Of a stretch of 64,000 nt of DNA, positions 18,989-26,840 are shown piece after piece. The first letter of the stretch is position 1; every line of letters starts with the position of its first letter. The DNA is from Chloroflexota bacterium. GTDB lineage: Bacteria > Chloroflexota > Anaerolineae > Anaerolineales > Villigracilaceae. Location of the stretch: positions 186,001 through 250,000 of the forward strand of contig JACRPQ010000006.1 in assembly GCA_016223135.1 (NCBI GenBank), written 5' to 3'. The notes under the pieces were generated by a model. That model did no database searches. It was not told the DNA's origin and saw nothing but the letters and a program-made list of their open reading frames with translations. The position numbers and the translations under genes are program-made.

Positions 18989-19486
18989 ATGAGATACATT
19001 ACGACAGTCGGCGAAAGAGAATTTCTCGTCGAAATCATTGACGAACATCACGTCAGCATTGACGGCAAGACTTACGAGGTGGATTTCGTCTCGGTCAGCG
19101 GACAGCCGGTCTATTCCCTGATTGTGGACGGCAAATCGCACGAGGCATACGTGAACGAAAGCGACGAAGGCTGGCAGGTGCTTTTGCGCGGACGCTTGTA
19201 CCCGGTCAAGGTGGAGGATGAACGCGAGAAACGTCTGCGGGCGGCGGCAGGCGGCGGCGTGGCAGAGACCGGCGAGTTTCACCTCAAAGCGCCCATGCCG
19301 GGGCTGGTGGTCGCTGTTCCCGTGACGGAAGGTCAGCAGGTCAAAAAAGGACAGGTGCTGGTCATTCTCGAATCCATGAAGATGCAGAACGAGTTGAAAT
19401 CGCCCCGCGACGGCACAGTCGCGCGCATCCGCGTGAAGGCGGGCGAAAGCGTGGAGCAGAAACAGGCATTGCTGAGTGTTCAGTGA
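18989..19486 (+). CDS. biotin carboxyl carrier protein of an acyl-CoA carboxylase
   Basis: 165 residues. The C-terminal biotinyl domain (about 95-165) includes ILESMKMQNELKSP, with the biotin-accepting lysine in ESMKM, the form typical for propionyl-/methylcrotonyl-type carboxylases; acetyl-CoA carboxylase AccB usually has EAMKM. The N-terminal ~90 residues form a beta-rich linker domain. The last codons and stop (CAG TGA, 19481-19486) fall inside the following heptamer repeat. Confidence 0.92.
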   Translation: MRYITTVGEREFLVEIIDEHHVSIDGKTYEVDFVSVSGQPVYSLIVDGKSHEAYVNESDEGWQVLLRGRLYPVKVEDEREKRLRAAAGGGVAETGEFHLKAPMPGLVVAVPVTEGQQVKKGQVLVILESMKMQNELKSPRDGTVARIRVKAGESVEQKQALLSVQ

Positions 19487-19548
19487 GCAGTGAAGAGGAA
19501 ACAGTGATCAGTGATCAGTGAACAGTGAACAGTAATCAGTAGCAGTAA
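19481..19548. repeat. Heptanucleotide tract (cagtgat type) covering the carrier-protein stop codon
   Basis: Seven-base units cagtgag, cagtgaa, gaggaaa, cagtgat, cagtgat, cagtgaa, cagtgaa, cagtaat. The first unit supplies the stop codon of the preceding gene. The tract fills nearly the whole gap to the CYTH gene. Confidence 0.9.
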
Positions 19549-19549
19549 G

Positions 19550-20188
19550 ATGGAAGAAACAGAAGCAAAGTTTTATGTAAGGGATTTGAAACGCATCGAA
19601 TCGCGCCTTCGACAATGGGAGGCGCGTTTGATTCAACCGCGCCTACTCGAAAGAAATATCCGCTTCGACCTCCCCGATAACCGCCTCCGTTCCGAGGGGC
19701 GCGTGCTGCGCCTGCGGCAGGATACCGCCGCGCGCCTCACCTACAAGGGCAAAAGCGCCAATCATCAGGGCGTTCTGAAGCGTACTGAAATCGAGTTTGT
19801 GGCGGAGGATTTCGAGAAGGCAAGGCAATTTCTCGAAGCGCTGGGGTATCGCAGGTTGTTCTATTATGAAAAATATCGAACCACGTATGGGCTTACACAG
19901 CCTTCCGAAGTCTTCGAGGCTTCGGAAGGTTCGGTTCATGTCATGCTCGATGAATTGCCCTATGGGACCTTCGTGGAAATCGAAGGAGAAACTGTCGAAT
20001 CAATCCAAGCCGCTGCCGAAAAACTTGCCCTGAAATGGGAGTGCGCCATTCCCACAAGTTATCACGTCCTTTTTGACAGACTATGCAGAAAATACCCCGC
20101 CCTCGACGCAGCCGACCTCTCATTTGCCGCTCTGCAAGGAATGACCATCACCGCCGAAGACCTGTCCGTTTGCCCGTCAGATGACTAA
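19550..20188 (+). CDS. CYTH-domain phosphatase/cyclase (class IV adenylate cyclase-like)
   Basis: 212 residues. The ExExK signature ETEAKF is at residues 3-8, followed by basic residues RLRQD and YKGK that hold triphosphate, and MLDELPYGTFVEIEGE. CYTH enzymes cleave triphosphate or thiamine triphosphate, or form cAMP; which is unclear. A hairpin repeat at 19901-19929 inserts about 10 residues (PSEVFEASEG) between TTYGL and VHVMLDELP, where relatives have a short turn. No obvious operon link with the carboxylase apart from strand and spacing. Confidence 0.85.
   Translation: MEETEAKFYVRDLKRIESRLRQWEARLIQPRLLERNIRFDLPDNRLRSEGRVLRLRQDTAARLTYKGKSANHQGVLKRTEIEFVAEDFEKARQFLEALGYRRLFYYEKYRTTYGLTQPSEVFEASEGSVHVMLDELPYGTFVEIEGETVESIQAAAEKLALKWECAIPTSYHVLFDRLCRKYPALDAADLSFAALQGMTITAEDLSVCPSDD
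19901..19929. repeat. Hairpin repeat inside the CYTH gene
   Basis: Perfect 10-bp arms CCTTCCGAAG / CTTCGGAAGG around a 9-base loop, read in frame. The same core (ACTTCCGAAGTC) forms the terminator behind pdhC at 32488-32520. Confidence 0.85.
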
Positions 20189-20216
20189 TGTGGGAGAAAA
20201 CTCCCCAACCATCCCA

Positions 20217-20245
20217 TTGAATTTCACTTCAAAACAACGTATACT
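20217..20245 (+). promoter_or_regulatory. Sigma-70-type promoter of the metalloprotease gene
   Basis: TTGAAT (20217-20222), 17-bp spacer, TATACT (20240-20245). The ATG is at 20291, with AAAGGAAAGG before it. Confidence 0.75.
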
Positions 20246-20290
20246 GACACTGTTCAAACGCCTTAGCCGCCAAAGGAAAGGATTCCCTCC

Positions 20291-21457
20291 ATGCACAAAC
20301 ATAATCATCCCATGAATTGTATCGTCCCGCCGCACATGCTCGAGACCATCGCCGCCAACGGCACCCCCGCACAAAGGAATATGGCGGTTCAAACTCTGGT
20401 CACCTCCGCCGAAATGCGCGGCAGGCGGCTCGCTCTCTCCGAGTACCTTGCCGCCGCCATGCGGCAAGCCGCCCCCGGTGGAAAATCCCGCCTTATTTAT
20501 GATGCCAAGACCGGCGTCAGCCTGCCTGGCACGCTGGTACGGCAGGAAGGCGATGCGCCCACTGCGGACGCGGCGGTCAATGAGGCATACGACGGAAGCG
20601 GCGCCACCTACGACCTCTTCAAGGAAGTCTATAGCCGCGACTCGATTGACGGCGGCGGCATGCAGTTGAAATCCACCGTCCATTACCGCAAGGGCTACGA
20701 CAACGCCTTTTGGAACGGCGAGCAGATGGTCTATGGCGACGGCGATGAAGACCTGCCGGAACAGGATCGTCTCTTCAACCGCTTCACCATCTCGATTGAC
20801 ATCATCGGTCACGAACTGACGCACGGCGTCACGCAGTTCGAAGCCAAGCTCGTCTATTCCTATCAGCCCGGCGCGCTCAACGAATCCATGTCCGACGTGT
20901 TCGGCTCGCTGGTCAAACAGCGCGTCCGCAATCAGAGCGCCGTCCAGGCGGACTGGATCATCGGGGAGGGGTTGTTCACGCCCAACGTCAACGGAGTCGG
21001 CATACGGTCCATGAAAGAACCGGGAACCGCCTACAACGACCCCGTCCTCGGCAAAGACCCTCAGCCCGGTCACATGAAGGACTACGTCAACACCACCAGC
21101 GACAACGGCGGCGTGCACATTAACTCCGGCATCCCCAACCGCGCCTTTTACATCACCGCCATGGAGCTTGGCGGCTATGCCTGGGAAAAGGCTGGTCAAA
21201 TCTGGTATGTGACCCTGCGCGACAAACTCACCGCCAACTCCCAATTCCAGGATTGCGCCAACCTCACCTATCTCACCGCCGGCGAACTCTTCGGAAAGGG
21301 AAGCATCGAACAACTCGCTGTCAAAAAGGGATGGGCGGACGTAGGCATTACGGTTGACGATGGAACCACCCCGCCTCCTCCCCCGCCCGAACCGGGCGGC
21401 GGCTGCCTGGAATCTTTACTACGCCTCATCGGAGCCGCGCCCGCTAAATCGAGATAG
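20291..21457 (+). CDS. thermolysin-family (M4) metalloprotease, protealysin-like
   Basis: 388 residues. The zinc motif HELTHGVTQFE (about residues 176-186) is followed by the third ligand in GALNESMSDVFGS. The C-domain has DNGGVHINSGIPNRAFY with the conserved HINSGI. The N-terminus is a short propeptide of protealysin type (NCIVPPHMLETIAANG) with no signal peptide, so it may be cytoplasmic or exported by another route. The tail is a PPPPPPEPGGG linker with a short Leu-rich end. Two bases later lies its likely inhibitor gene. Confidence 0.93.
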   Translation: MHKHNHPMNCIVPPHMLETIAANGTPAQRNMAVQTLVTSAEMRGRRLALSEYLAAAMRQAAPGGKSRLIYDAKTGVSLPGTLVRQEGDAPTADAAVNEAYDGSGATYDLFKEVYSRDSIDGGGMQLKSTVHYRKGYDNAFWNGEQMVYGDGDEDLPEQDRLFNRFTISIDIIGHELTHGVTQFEAKLVYSYQPGALNESMSDVFGSLVKQRVRNQSAVQADWIIGEGLFTPNVNGVGIRSMKEPGTAYNDPVLGKDPQPGHMKDYVNTTSDNGGVHINSGIPNRAFYITAMELGGYAWEKAGQIWYVTLRDKLTANSQFQDCANLTYLTAGELFGKGSIEQLAVKKGWADVGITVDDGTTPPPPPPEPGGGCLESLLRLIGAAPAKSR

Positions 21458-21459
21458 CC

Positions 21460-21795
21460 ATGAAAATCGAAAAAATCAAGTTCGAGCGCACCGGCGGCTT
21501 CGCAGGCATTCGCCTGACGGCAGAGATCGAATTGGACGAACTGCCGGAAGACCAGCGGCGCGAGCTCCTTCACCTGCTCGATGAACTGGACTTCGAGGAA
21601 CTGCCCGAAAAACTCGCCCACCAAACGCCCCGCCCCGACGAATTTTCTTACACGATTTCAGTCATTGCCAAAGACAAGAAAGCCTACACTGTCACCGCTG
21701 GCGAGTCCGCACTTCCCGCCGACATGCGTCCCCTGCTCGAAATGCTCGAAGCCATCGCCAAAAGACAATTGAGAAAAACCAAAGGAGATGATTGA
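21460..21795 (+). CDS. emfourin-like proteinaceous inhibitor of M4 proteases
   Basis: 111 residues. The N-terminal FERTGGFAGIRLT matches the conserved RxGGxAG-type start of emfourins (protealysin inhibitors), followed by an acidic helical segment and YTISVIAKDKKAYTVTAGES. Emfourins are encoded next to protealysin-like proteases and block the active-site cleft. Here the gap is 2 bp, so expression is surely coupled. Recognition is from memory of the family and the context; no search was run. Confidence 0.82.
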   Translation: MKIEKIKFERTGGFAGIRLTAEIELDELPEDQRRELLHLLDELDFEELPEKLAHQTPRPDEFSYTISVIAKDKKAYTVTAGESALPADMRPLLEMLEAIAKRQLRKTKGDD

Positions 21796-21800
21796 GTACT

Positions 21801-22009
21801 TTACACTTTGATTCGGGACGCTGAAAAACGCAGATAAACGCAGATAAAAACAACTTCTGGACTTACGCAAAATGGCTTTCTTGTCCGCTAATCTACGCCA
21901 ATCTTCGTGAATTTTGAACGAATTAGCGCAGTCCAGTCAAGCTTGGTGGATTAAATTCAGGTTTTGCGTAAGTCAGCGTTCATCTGCGTCCAAATTTTGA
22001 AAGTGTAAG
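21801..22009. repeat. Nested MITE-like element (one palindrome inserted in another)
   Basis: The outer ends are TACACTTTGATTCGGGACGC and its approximate inverse (GCGTCC then AAAGTGTA), enclosing ACGCTGAAAAACGCAGATAA on the left and CAGCGTTCATCTGCG on the right. Inserted between them is a second element with perfect 12-bp ends ACTTACGCAAAA (21861) / TTTTGCGTAAGT (to 21973). An uninterrupted relative of the outer element is at 42840-42910 and a one-sided relative of the inner one at 1219-1300. Confidence 0.85.
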
Positions 22010-22030
22010 ATAATTAGAAGAGACGACTAA

Positions 22031-22070
22031 AACCAACCCCGCCCTCTCAAGTCGGAGGGCGGGGTTGGTT
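22031..22070. terminator. Bidirectional terminator between convergent genes
   Basis: A perfect 16-bp stem AACCAACCCCGCCCTC / GAGGGCGGGGTTGGTT with an 8-base loop. It lies between the emfourin gene (plus) and the SH3 lipoprotein gene (minus). Confidence 0.88.
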
Positions 22071-22079
22071 TATGGCAGG

Positions 22080-22859
22080 TTACGGCGGGGGCCACGGAAT
22101 GACTGCCGGCTTTGAAAATCCGTGCTTCTCAACCGTGTACAACTTCCCCGAAGACGGCAGGGCGCAGCCCGCTTCATCCTTGACGGTGTACGTAGTGGTA
22201 AATTGATCCGGATAGGAGTCCGTCCACCAGATATAGGCGCCATTCTGACAGACAAACAATTCGAGCAGATACCCGCGGTCGTCGTCTTTTGTCATCTCGA
22301 CGCGATCCCAGGTAATCGTCACTCGGTCCCCGTCCCGCACTGCCATCACATTCCTGGGCGAACCGTACAGATTGCTACCGACGGATTGCAAATTCAGTTC
22401 TGTGTAGCCAATCTGCGAAATATCCCCCACCACGTCCACCACCGACGGGGCAACCCAGCAGAAGTAATTCAACTTATCAAATTTGACGTACAGCCACTTG
22501 CTATAAAGAAACCGCCCGCGGACAGTTCCCGTGTCGCCGGCGTACAAGTCAGCGGCGTGGAGATAGGCAACCGAGGGACCGTAACGGCAGTGCGCCTGCT
22601 TGTTGACCGTCACTGTGGGAAAGGCATAGGTCGGGGTGGCGGTGACGGTGGGAGTCAGAGTCAGGGTGGGAGTAAGCGTGAGAGTAGGAGTAAGGGTTGC
22701 GGTGGGCGTGAAAGTGAGTGTGAAGGTGGGCGTCGCCGTCCATGAAGCGGCGGTCGCAGAGAGCGCCTCGGCAACAGCAGTTGCTTCGCTTTGTGGGGAG
22801 GGCAGGTTACACGAGAGAAGGGAAGTCATCAGAATCAAGAGCGGGATGAGTTTTTTCAC
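22080..22859 (-). CDS. SH3-domain lipoprotein with Thr/Pro linker
   Basis: 259 residues from a GTG at 22859 with GGAG upstream; the longer frame lacks a signal peptide. The lipobox is LLSC. Behind it is a linker of repeated T-P-T-x units (about residues 40-75), then a bacterial SH3-like domain (CRYGPSVAYLHAADLYAGD through WLYVKF and CWVAP), and a beta-rich C-terminal domain that may be Ig/FN3-like (VTITWDRVEMTKDDDRGYLL). Probably anchored outside the membrane; ligand unknown. Its start overlaps the 3' end of the upstream HDAC-like gene by no bases but is only 19 bp away. Confidence 0.78.
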   Translation of the reverse strand: MKKLIPLLILMTSLLSCNLPSPQSEATAVAEALSATAASWTATPTFTLTFTPTATLTPTLTLTPTLTLTPTVTATPTYAFPTVTVNKQAHCRYGPSVAYLHAADLYAGDTGTVRGRFLYSKWLYVKFDKLNYFCWVAPSVVDVVGDISQIGYTELNLQSVGSNLYGSPRNVMAVRDGDRVTITWDRVEMTKDDDRGYLLELFVCQNGAYIWWTDSYPDQFTTTYTVKDEAGCALPSSGKLYTVEKHGFSKPAVIPWPPP

Positions 22860-22878
22860 AGCGGGTCTCCGTTGAGCG

Positions 22879-23904
22879 TTACGAATTAAAGTTCGACAGG
22901 AACGCCAGAATGTTACGCCCAAGCGCCTCGTTGGCGTATCCCCCTTCCATCACAATGACAGAGGGCAGTCCCAGCGAAGCGATGCGCCTGCCAATCTCAC
23001 CGATTCCCTGCGTGGATACTTTGATTGTGCCAAGCGGGTCATCGGCGTAGATGTCCATGCCGGCGGAGATGACCAAAAAGGCGGGCGCGAACTCGCGGAT
23101 TACAGCGAGCGCGCTGTCGAGCATGTGCAGATATTCGGCGTCGCCTGTCCCGGCGGAAAGCGGGAAGTTGTGATGGAATCCCAAGCCCTGTCCCTTCCCC
23201 CGTTCCTCCGCAAAACCGATGAAATGCGGATACTCGAAATTGGGGTCAGCGTGAATGGAGATGGTCAGCACATCACCGCGTTCGTAGAAGATGCCCTGCG
23301 TGCCGTTGCCGGCGTGATAGTCCACGTCAAGGATGGCAACGCGCCCTTTTGCCGAAAGCCAGTCGGCGGCAACGGCGGCATTGTTGATGAAGCAGTAGCC
23401 GCCCGCATAATCACGCCCGGCGTGATGCCCCGGCGGACGGCAGAGTGCAAACGCCGAGCGTTCACCCTCCGTCACAGCCTGCGCGGCGTTCAAGGCGCAA
23501 TTGGCGGAAGCCAGCGCGGCGGGATACGTCCCCTCGACAATGCAGGCGCTCAAGTCCATGATGTAGTAGCCAGCCCGTCCGAGCAGACTCGCTGGCTTAC
23601 GAGGCTGACGCCGCAGGGCAAAGGTGGCAGGTATCAGCGTGGAAGGGTCTTGGGGGGCAGAAGCCAGCCACTCGGTCCAGGCAGAGGCGAGAAAGTCCAG
23701 ATACTCGCGGTCATGCACAGCCAGGATGGGGTCAAGCCCAAAATCCGACGGTTCGTAAATCTCCGTCCAACCCACACGATGCAAAGCGGCGAGAATCCGA
23801 TCCATGCGGTCGGGGTTTTCGAGATAAGGCACGCGCAGCCCGCCGTCGAAAATTTCAAATGGCGGGTTGTGGCGGCGGTGCGTTTCGGAATAAAATATCT
23901 TCAC
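22879..23904 (-). CDS. HDAC-family deacetylase (acetylpolyamine amidohydrolase-like)
   Basis: 341 residues. The active-site pair HH is in CRPPGHHAGRDYAGGYCF (H160, H161), and zinc ligands are in LDVDYHAGNGTQ (D195, H197) and AGMDIYADDPLG. The catalytic loop and length fit class II HDAC-like/APAH enzymes that remove acetyl groups from lysine or polyamines. In the absence of histones, acetylpolyamines or acetyl-lysine proteins are the likely substrates. The polyamine transporter in the same window is 13 kb away, so a link is speculative. Confidence 0.9.
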   Translation of the reverse strand: MKIFYSETHRRHNPPFEIFDGGLRVPYLENPDRMDRILAALHRVGWTEIYEPSDFGLDPILAVHDREYLDFLASAWTEWLASAPQDPSTLIPATFALRRQPRKPASLLGRAGYYIMDLSACIVEGTYPAALASANCALNAAQAVTEGERSAFALCRPPGHHAGRDYAGGYCFINNAAVAADWLSAKGRVAILDVDYHAGNGTQGIFYERGDVLTISIHADPNFEYPHFIGFAEERGKGQGLGFHHNFPLSAGTGDAEYLHMLDSALAVIREFAPAFLVISAGMDIYADDPLGTIKVSTQGIGEIGRRIASLGLPSVIVMEGGYANEALGRNILAFLSNFNS

Positions 23905-23957
23905 GGCGTCTCCGTAAGATGAGGCGCGGCAATTGTATCAATAGTGCGGAGGAAACC

Positions 23958-24515
23958 ATGGAACTATTCGAAGCAATCTACACCAGACAAACACAGGGCA
24001 AAGTGAAGCCCGACCCGCTGCCGCGCGAGACCATCGAGAAACTGCTAGGCGCGGCGGTGCAGGCTCCGAATCATTACAAGGTGCGTCCGTGGCGGTTCGT
24101 GGTGTTGACCGGGGATGGGCGCAAACGGCTGGGGGATGTGATGGCCGCTTCACAAGCGGACCGTAAGCCGGACCTGCCGCCCGAAGCATTGGACAAGACC
24201 CGGGCATTGCCGCTCCGCGCGCCTGCCGTGATTGCCGTCGGCGTGGACAAGCCCACCGAAGAGAAGGTGCTGGAAATCGAAAATATCTGCGCAGCAGCGG
24301 CGGCGTGCCAGAACATGCTGCTCGCGGCGCACGCGCTGGGGCTGGGCGCCATCTGGCGCACGGGCGAATGGGCGCGCGACCCGAAGGTCAAGGAATTTCT
24401 CGGCTTCGCGCCAGACCAGCATATCGTCGGGTTTATCTACGTCGGATACCCCGAATTCAACCCCGAACCGCATCAGCGCCCGTCCTTTGAGGACCGCACG
24501 GTGTGGGTGGAGTAA
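23958..24515 (+). CDS. nitroreductase-family FMN oxidoreductase
   Basis: 185 residues from the ATG at 23958, with GGAGGAAA before it. Motifs: AVQAPNHYKVRPWRFVVLTG (FMN phosphate and ring region) and LGLGAIWRTGEW. Length and the start (LFEAIYTRQTQGKVKPDPLP) resemble the YdjA-like subgroup of small nitroreductases. It uses NAD(P)H to reduce nitro or quinone compounds; the physiological substrate is unknown. Divergent from the HDAC gene, with a 53-bp shared promoter gap. Confidence 0.88.
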   Translation: MELFEAIYTRQTQGKVKPDPLPRETIEKLLGAAVQAPNHYKVRPWRFVVLTGDGRKRLGDVMAASQADRKPDLPPEALDKTRALPLRAPAVIAVGVDKPTEEKVLEIENICAAAAACQNMLLAAHALGLGAIWRTGEWARDPKVKEFLGFAPDQHIVGFIYVGYPEFNPEPHQRPSFEDRTVWVE

Positions 24516-24591
24516 AAGTGGGAAGTGGAAAGTAGTTTGCCGCGGCTTGCACGAATTCTGTATTGACTAGGATCAGCCCGCCCATTTTCTT

Positions 24592-24665
24592 AAACCACTG
24601 AGCCACTGAGACACGGAGAAAAAAATACCGTAAAAACTCTGTGCCTCCGTGTCTCAGTGGTAAAA
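24592..24665. repeat. Palindromic repeat with 16-bp perfect arms
   Basis: CCACTGAGACACGGAG (24603-24618) pairs with its exact inverse at 24645-24660; partial outer repeats CCACTGAG / CTCAGTGG extend it. It sits between the convergent nitroreductase and GDPD genes and could act as a terminator, though no T-run follows. Confidence 0.8.
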
Positions 24666-24669
24666 CTGC

Positions 24670-25563
24670 TTACTTCAATCCCATCTCTTTCAAGAGTTCC
24701 ACCATCAGGTCGGGGCGGTCGGTGATGATGCCGTCCACGCCCCATTCGATGTATTGCCGCATCAGGGCGGGGTCGTCCACCGTCCATGGCTCGACTTTGA
24801 TGTTCTTCCTGTGCGCCTCGCGGATGAAACGCTGCGTCATGACGGGGATGTTGTACGACTCGGCCGGGTCGTAGGGCGGCTGGATGGCTTGATAGTCCGG
24901 CGCGACCAGCCCGCTGAGGAAGATTTTTCCAAGCAGGACGAACTTCGTCACTTCACCGCGCGAGGCGGAGGTTGCCACTTCCGGACATGCCGCGCGGAAG
25001 GTTTGCATGACCGCGTCGTGGAAGGAGGCGACCAGAACTTTATCCTGCATGTTGTAGCGGCGAATCAAATCGCACAGCGGCTGTTCGACCGGGATGCCGC
25101 TCTTCTTGATTTCGATAACATAGCGCATTTGGGGGAATTTCTCGAATACCTCCGCCAGCGCCGGCACTCGAATCCCCTGCCCGCGATAGGGAAAAGTCTG
25201 CCCGCCATCCTGCGACCAGTCATACGCCGCATCGAGGCGCTTCAACTCTTCCAGAGTCATCTCCTCGATGAGCCCCGTGCCGTCGGTGGTGTCGTCCACC
25301 GTTTCATCGTGCATGAGGACAATCTGCCCGTCCTTCGTGATGTGCGCGTCCATCTCGAGCACGTCCGCGCCGACTTCAACGGCTTTCTCGAAAGCAAAGA
25401 GCGTGTCGCCGGGCCAGATTCCGTCGCCGCCCTGGTGGGCAATCACCTGCGGGGCAGTCGCGTTCTCGTAATAGGGGTGTGCGGGTGCGCCGGGTGTGAA
25501 TACAAGAAACAGGAGGAGGGTAGTTAAAAGCAAAATCAACAGCATGCGCAACATTTTCTTCAT
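24670..25563 (-). CDS. glycerophosphodiester phosphodiesterase
   Basis: 297 residues from the internal Met (ACAGGTACT before it). The N-terminal hydrophobic segment (residues 1-27) is an anchor or signal. The GDPD barrel starts VIAHQGGDGIWPGDTLFAF, followed by LEMDAHITKDGQIVLMHDE, giving metal and catalytic His/Glu/Asp residues. The usual HRG..PEN motif is changed to HQG..PGD. It releases glycerol 3-phosphate from lipid head groups, likely outside the cell. Confidence 0.88.
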   Translation of the reverse strand: MKKMLRMLLILLLTTLLLFLVFTPGAPAHPYYENATAPQVIAHQGGDGIWPGDTLFAFEKAVEVGADVLEMDAHITKDGQIVLMHDETVDDTTDGTGLIEEMTLEELKRLDAAYDWSQDGGQTFPYRGQGIRVPALAEVFEKFPQMRYVIEIKKSGIPVEQPLCDLIRRYNMQDKVLVASFHDAVMQTFRAACPEVATSASRGEVTKFVLLGKIFLSGLVAPDYQAIQPPYDPAESYNIPVMTQRFIREAHRKNIKVEPWTVDDPALMRQYIEWGVDGIITDRPDLMVELLKEMGLK

Positions 25564-25598
25564 AGTACCTGTCTTCATGCTCCGTGTATCAGGATAGT

Positions 25599-26120
25599 TT
25601 ACTTACCAACAGCTTGGATGGCGGCAATGATAACCCCATCTTTTAGATTCAGAGTAGCCACATAGGCATCCTTGAACTTAACGGGGAATTCGCTTCCTGC
25701 ATCCACAAAAAACGGTTCCTCGGTTGTAGCCAGGCAGGTGTCGTCCACCACGGAAATGATTTCAAAGCGGTTTCCTGTCGGGTCGAACTTGAATTGCACC
25801 CTGCCCAGGATCTTCGAGCCATTGTCAGTCACTTCCAAAATGCGGGCGCGGGCAAGCGACTCGTCTGAGGCATATTCAAATACGGGCGCATCCATGCTTC
25901 CCACGCGGATGGATGATGCCTGCACCCCCTCGCCGTACCTGCCACAATCACCTTTGACTCGAAACAATTCGGGCAATTGAACGGAGGCAAGCGCGGTGAT
26001 CAATCCGGTCACAGCCACAATGAACGCAGTAATGCCGGTAATGACACCGGGCAAGGTCTTCCACCAGGAAGGCTTCTCTTCAACGGGAGGCGTTTTAACG
26101 GTCCGTTTTTTGGGCGGCAT
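25599..26120 (-). CDS. hypothetical single-pass membrane protein
   Basis: 173 residues. A basic cytoplasmic start (MPPKKRTVKT), one helix (about 25-48: VITGITAFIVAVTGLITALA), then an extracellular beta-rich domain with two cysteines (KGDCGRYG and DDTCLATT) that might form a disulfide. No family recognised. It lies 3 bp downstream of the gene with ChW-like repeats, so the two are probably made together and may interact at the surface. Confidence 0.6.
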   Translation of the reverse strand: MPPKKRTVKTPPVEEKPSWWKTLPGVITGITAFIVAVTGLITALASVQLPELFRVKGDCGRYGEGVQASSIRVGSMDAPVFEYASDESLARARILEVTDNGSKILGRVQFKFDPTGNRFEIISVVDDTCLATTEEPFFVDAGSEFPVKFKDAYVATLNLKDGVIIAAIQAVGK

Positions 26121-26123
26121 GGC

Positions 26124-26540
26124 TCAGCCAGCATCAATTTCAAGAGCGACAATCCCGACACCGCGCCTTCCCAATGATGAGCCGTCCCATTTATATTCCG
26201 ACCAGTTTTGCGGGTCATTCGCCCATTTGACACGATAAAATATCGAGGTGTCAATAAAAGGAAAGGGACGGTTGACCAGGTCCACACAGAAGCCGTCTAT
26301 GAAGCGAAAAGGCGACCCCGTATCGCCGCGCAGGGTATCGCCGGTCACAGTACCCTGCCAGTCCGCATCAGCAAAACGGACATCGTAGGTCACAACAAAA
26401 GTAGTAAAGGAATCGATAAGGCGAACCTGAATGGCTTGCAACAAGCGCCCGGAGCCGGCGCGGCTCACCGATTTTCCGTCATCTATCCAGCCTGTTCCTG
26501 CCTCTCCTTGAAAAAAAGCCTGATATTGAATGGTGGGCAT
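26124..26540 (-). CDS. small protein made of three ChW-like repeats
   Basis: 138 residues, no signal peptide. Three copies of a ~40-residue pattern can be laid over each other: IQYQAFFQ..GW..DGKS..G.. to LLQAIQVRLI (4-42), VTYDVRFADADWQGTVTGD to FIDGFCVDL (50-88), and IFYRVKWANDPQNW to VGIVALEIDAG (100-138). The pattern resembles clostridial hydrophobic W (ChW) repeats: Y-x-V/A, a Trp, G, then L-x-A-I/L-x-I/V. This is my reading and needs a profile search. The Shine-Dalgarno is AAAGGAG. Confidence 0.65.
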   Translation of the reverse strand: MPTIQYQAFFQGEAGTGWIDDGKSVSRAGSGRLLQAIQVRLIDSFTTFVVTYDVRFADADWQGTVTGDTLRGDTGSPFRFIDGFCVDLVNRPFPFIDTSIFYRVKWANDPQNWSEYKWDGSSLGRRGVGIVALEIDAG

Positions 26541-26840
26541 GTCAATCTCCTTTGGCGTGGTGGGGAAAACTTTTTTTCATTGTACAATACTTTCCCCCCA
26601 AAAAATCAAACCAAAATGAAATAACCCAACCGAAAAAAGAAAAGTTGCCCACAAAGCACACGAATTTTCACGCAAAAGAGACCGAAGCATTCGTACTTCG
26701 TTCTTCGTGAGATTTGTCGAGCAACAAGTTAATTCCGGATAATGTCCAATTCTGCAGTCATAAAGTCAGGAAGGAAATCATAATTGACATGTCTTCCTGT
26801 TTCACGTATAAGTGAATCAGTCTTTTCAACGGAGGCGCAC
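26541..26840. promoter_or_regulatory. Divergent promoter region
   Basis: For the rightward gene there is a near-perfect promoter: TTGACA (26784-26789), 17-bp spacer, TATAAG (26807-26812). Leftward, the palindrome ATTGTACAAT (26579-26588) overlaps a possible -10 before the ChW-like gene. No gene is seen; short words such as CACAAAG/CACACGAATTTTCACG at 26650-26672 look like a degenerate repeat. Confidence 0.7.
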
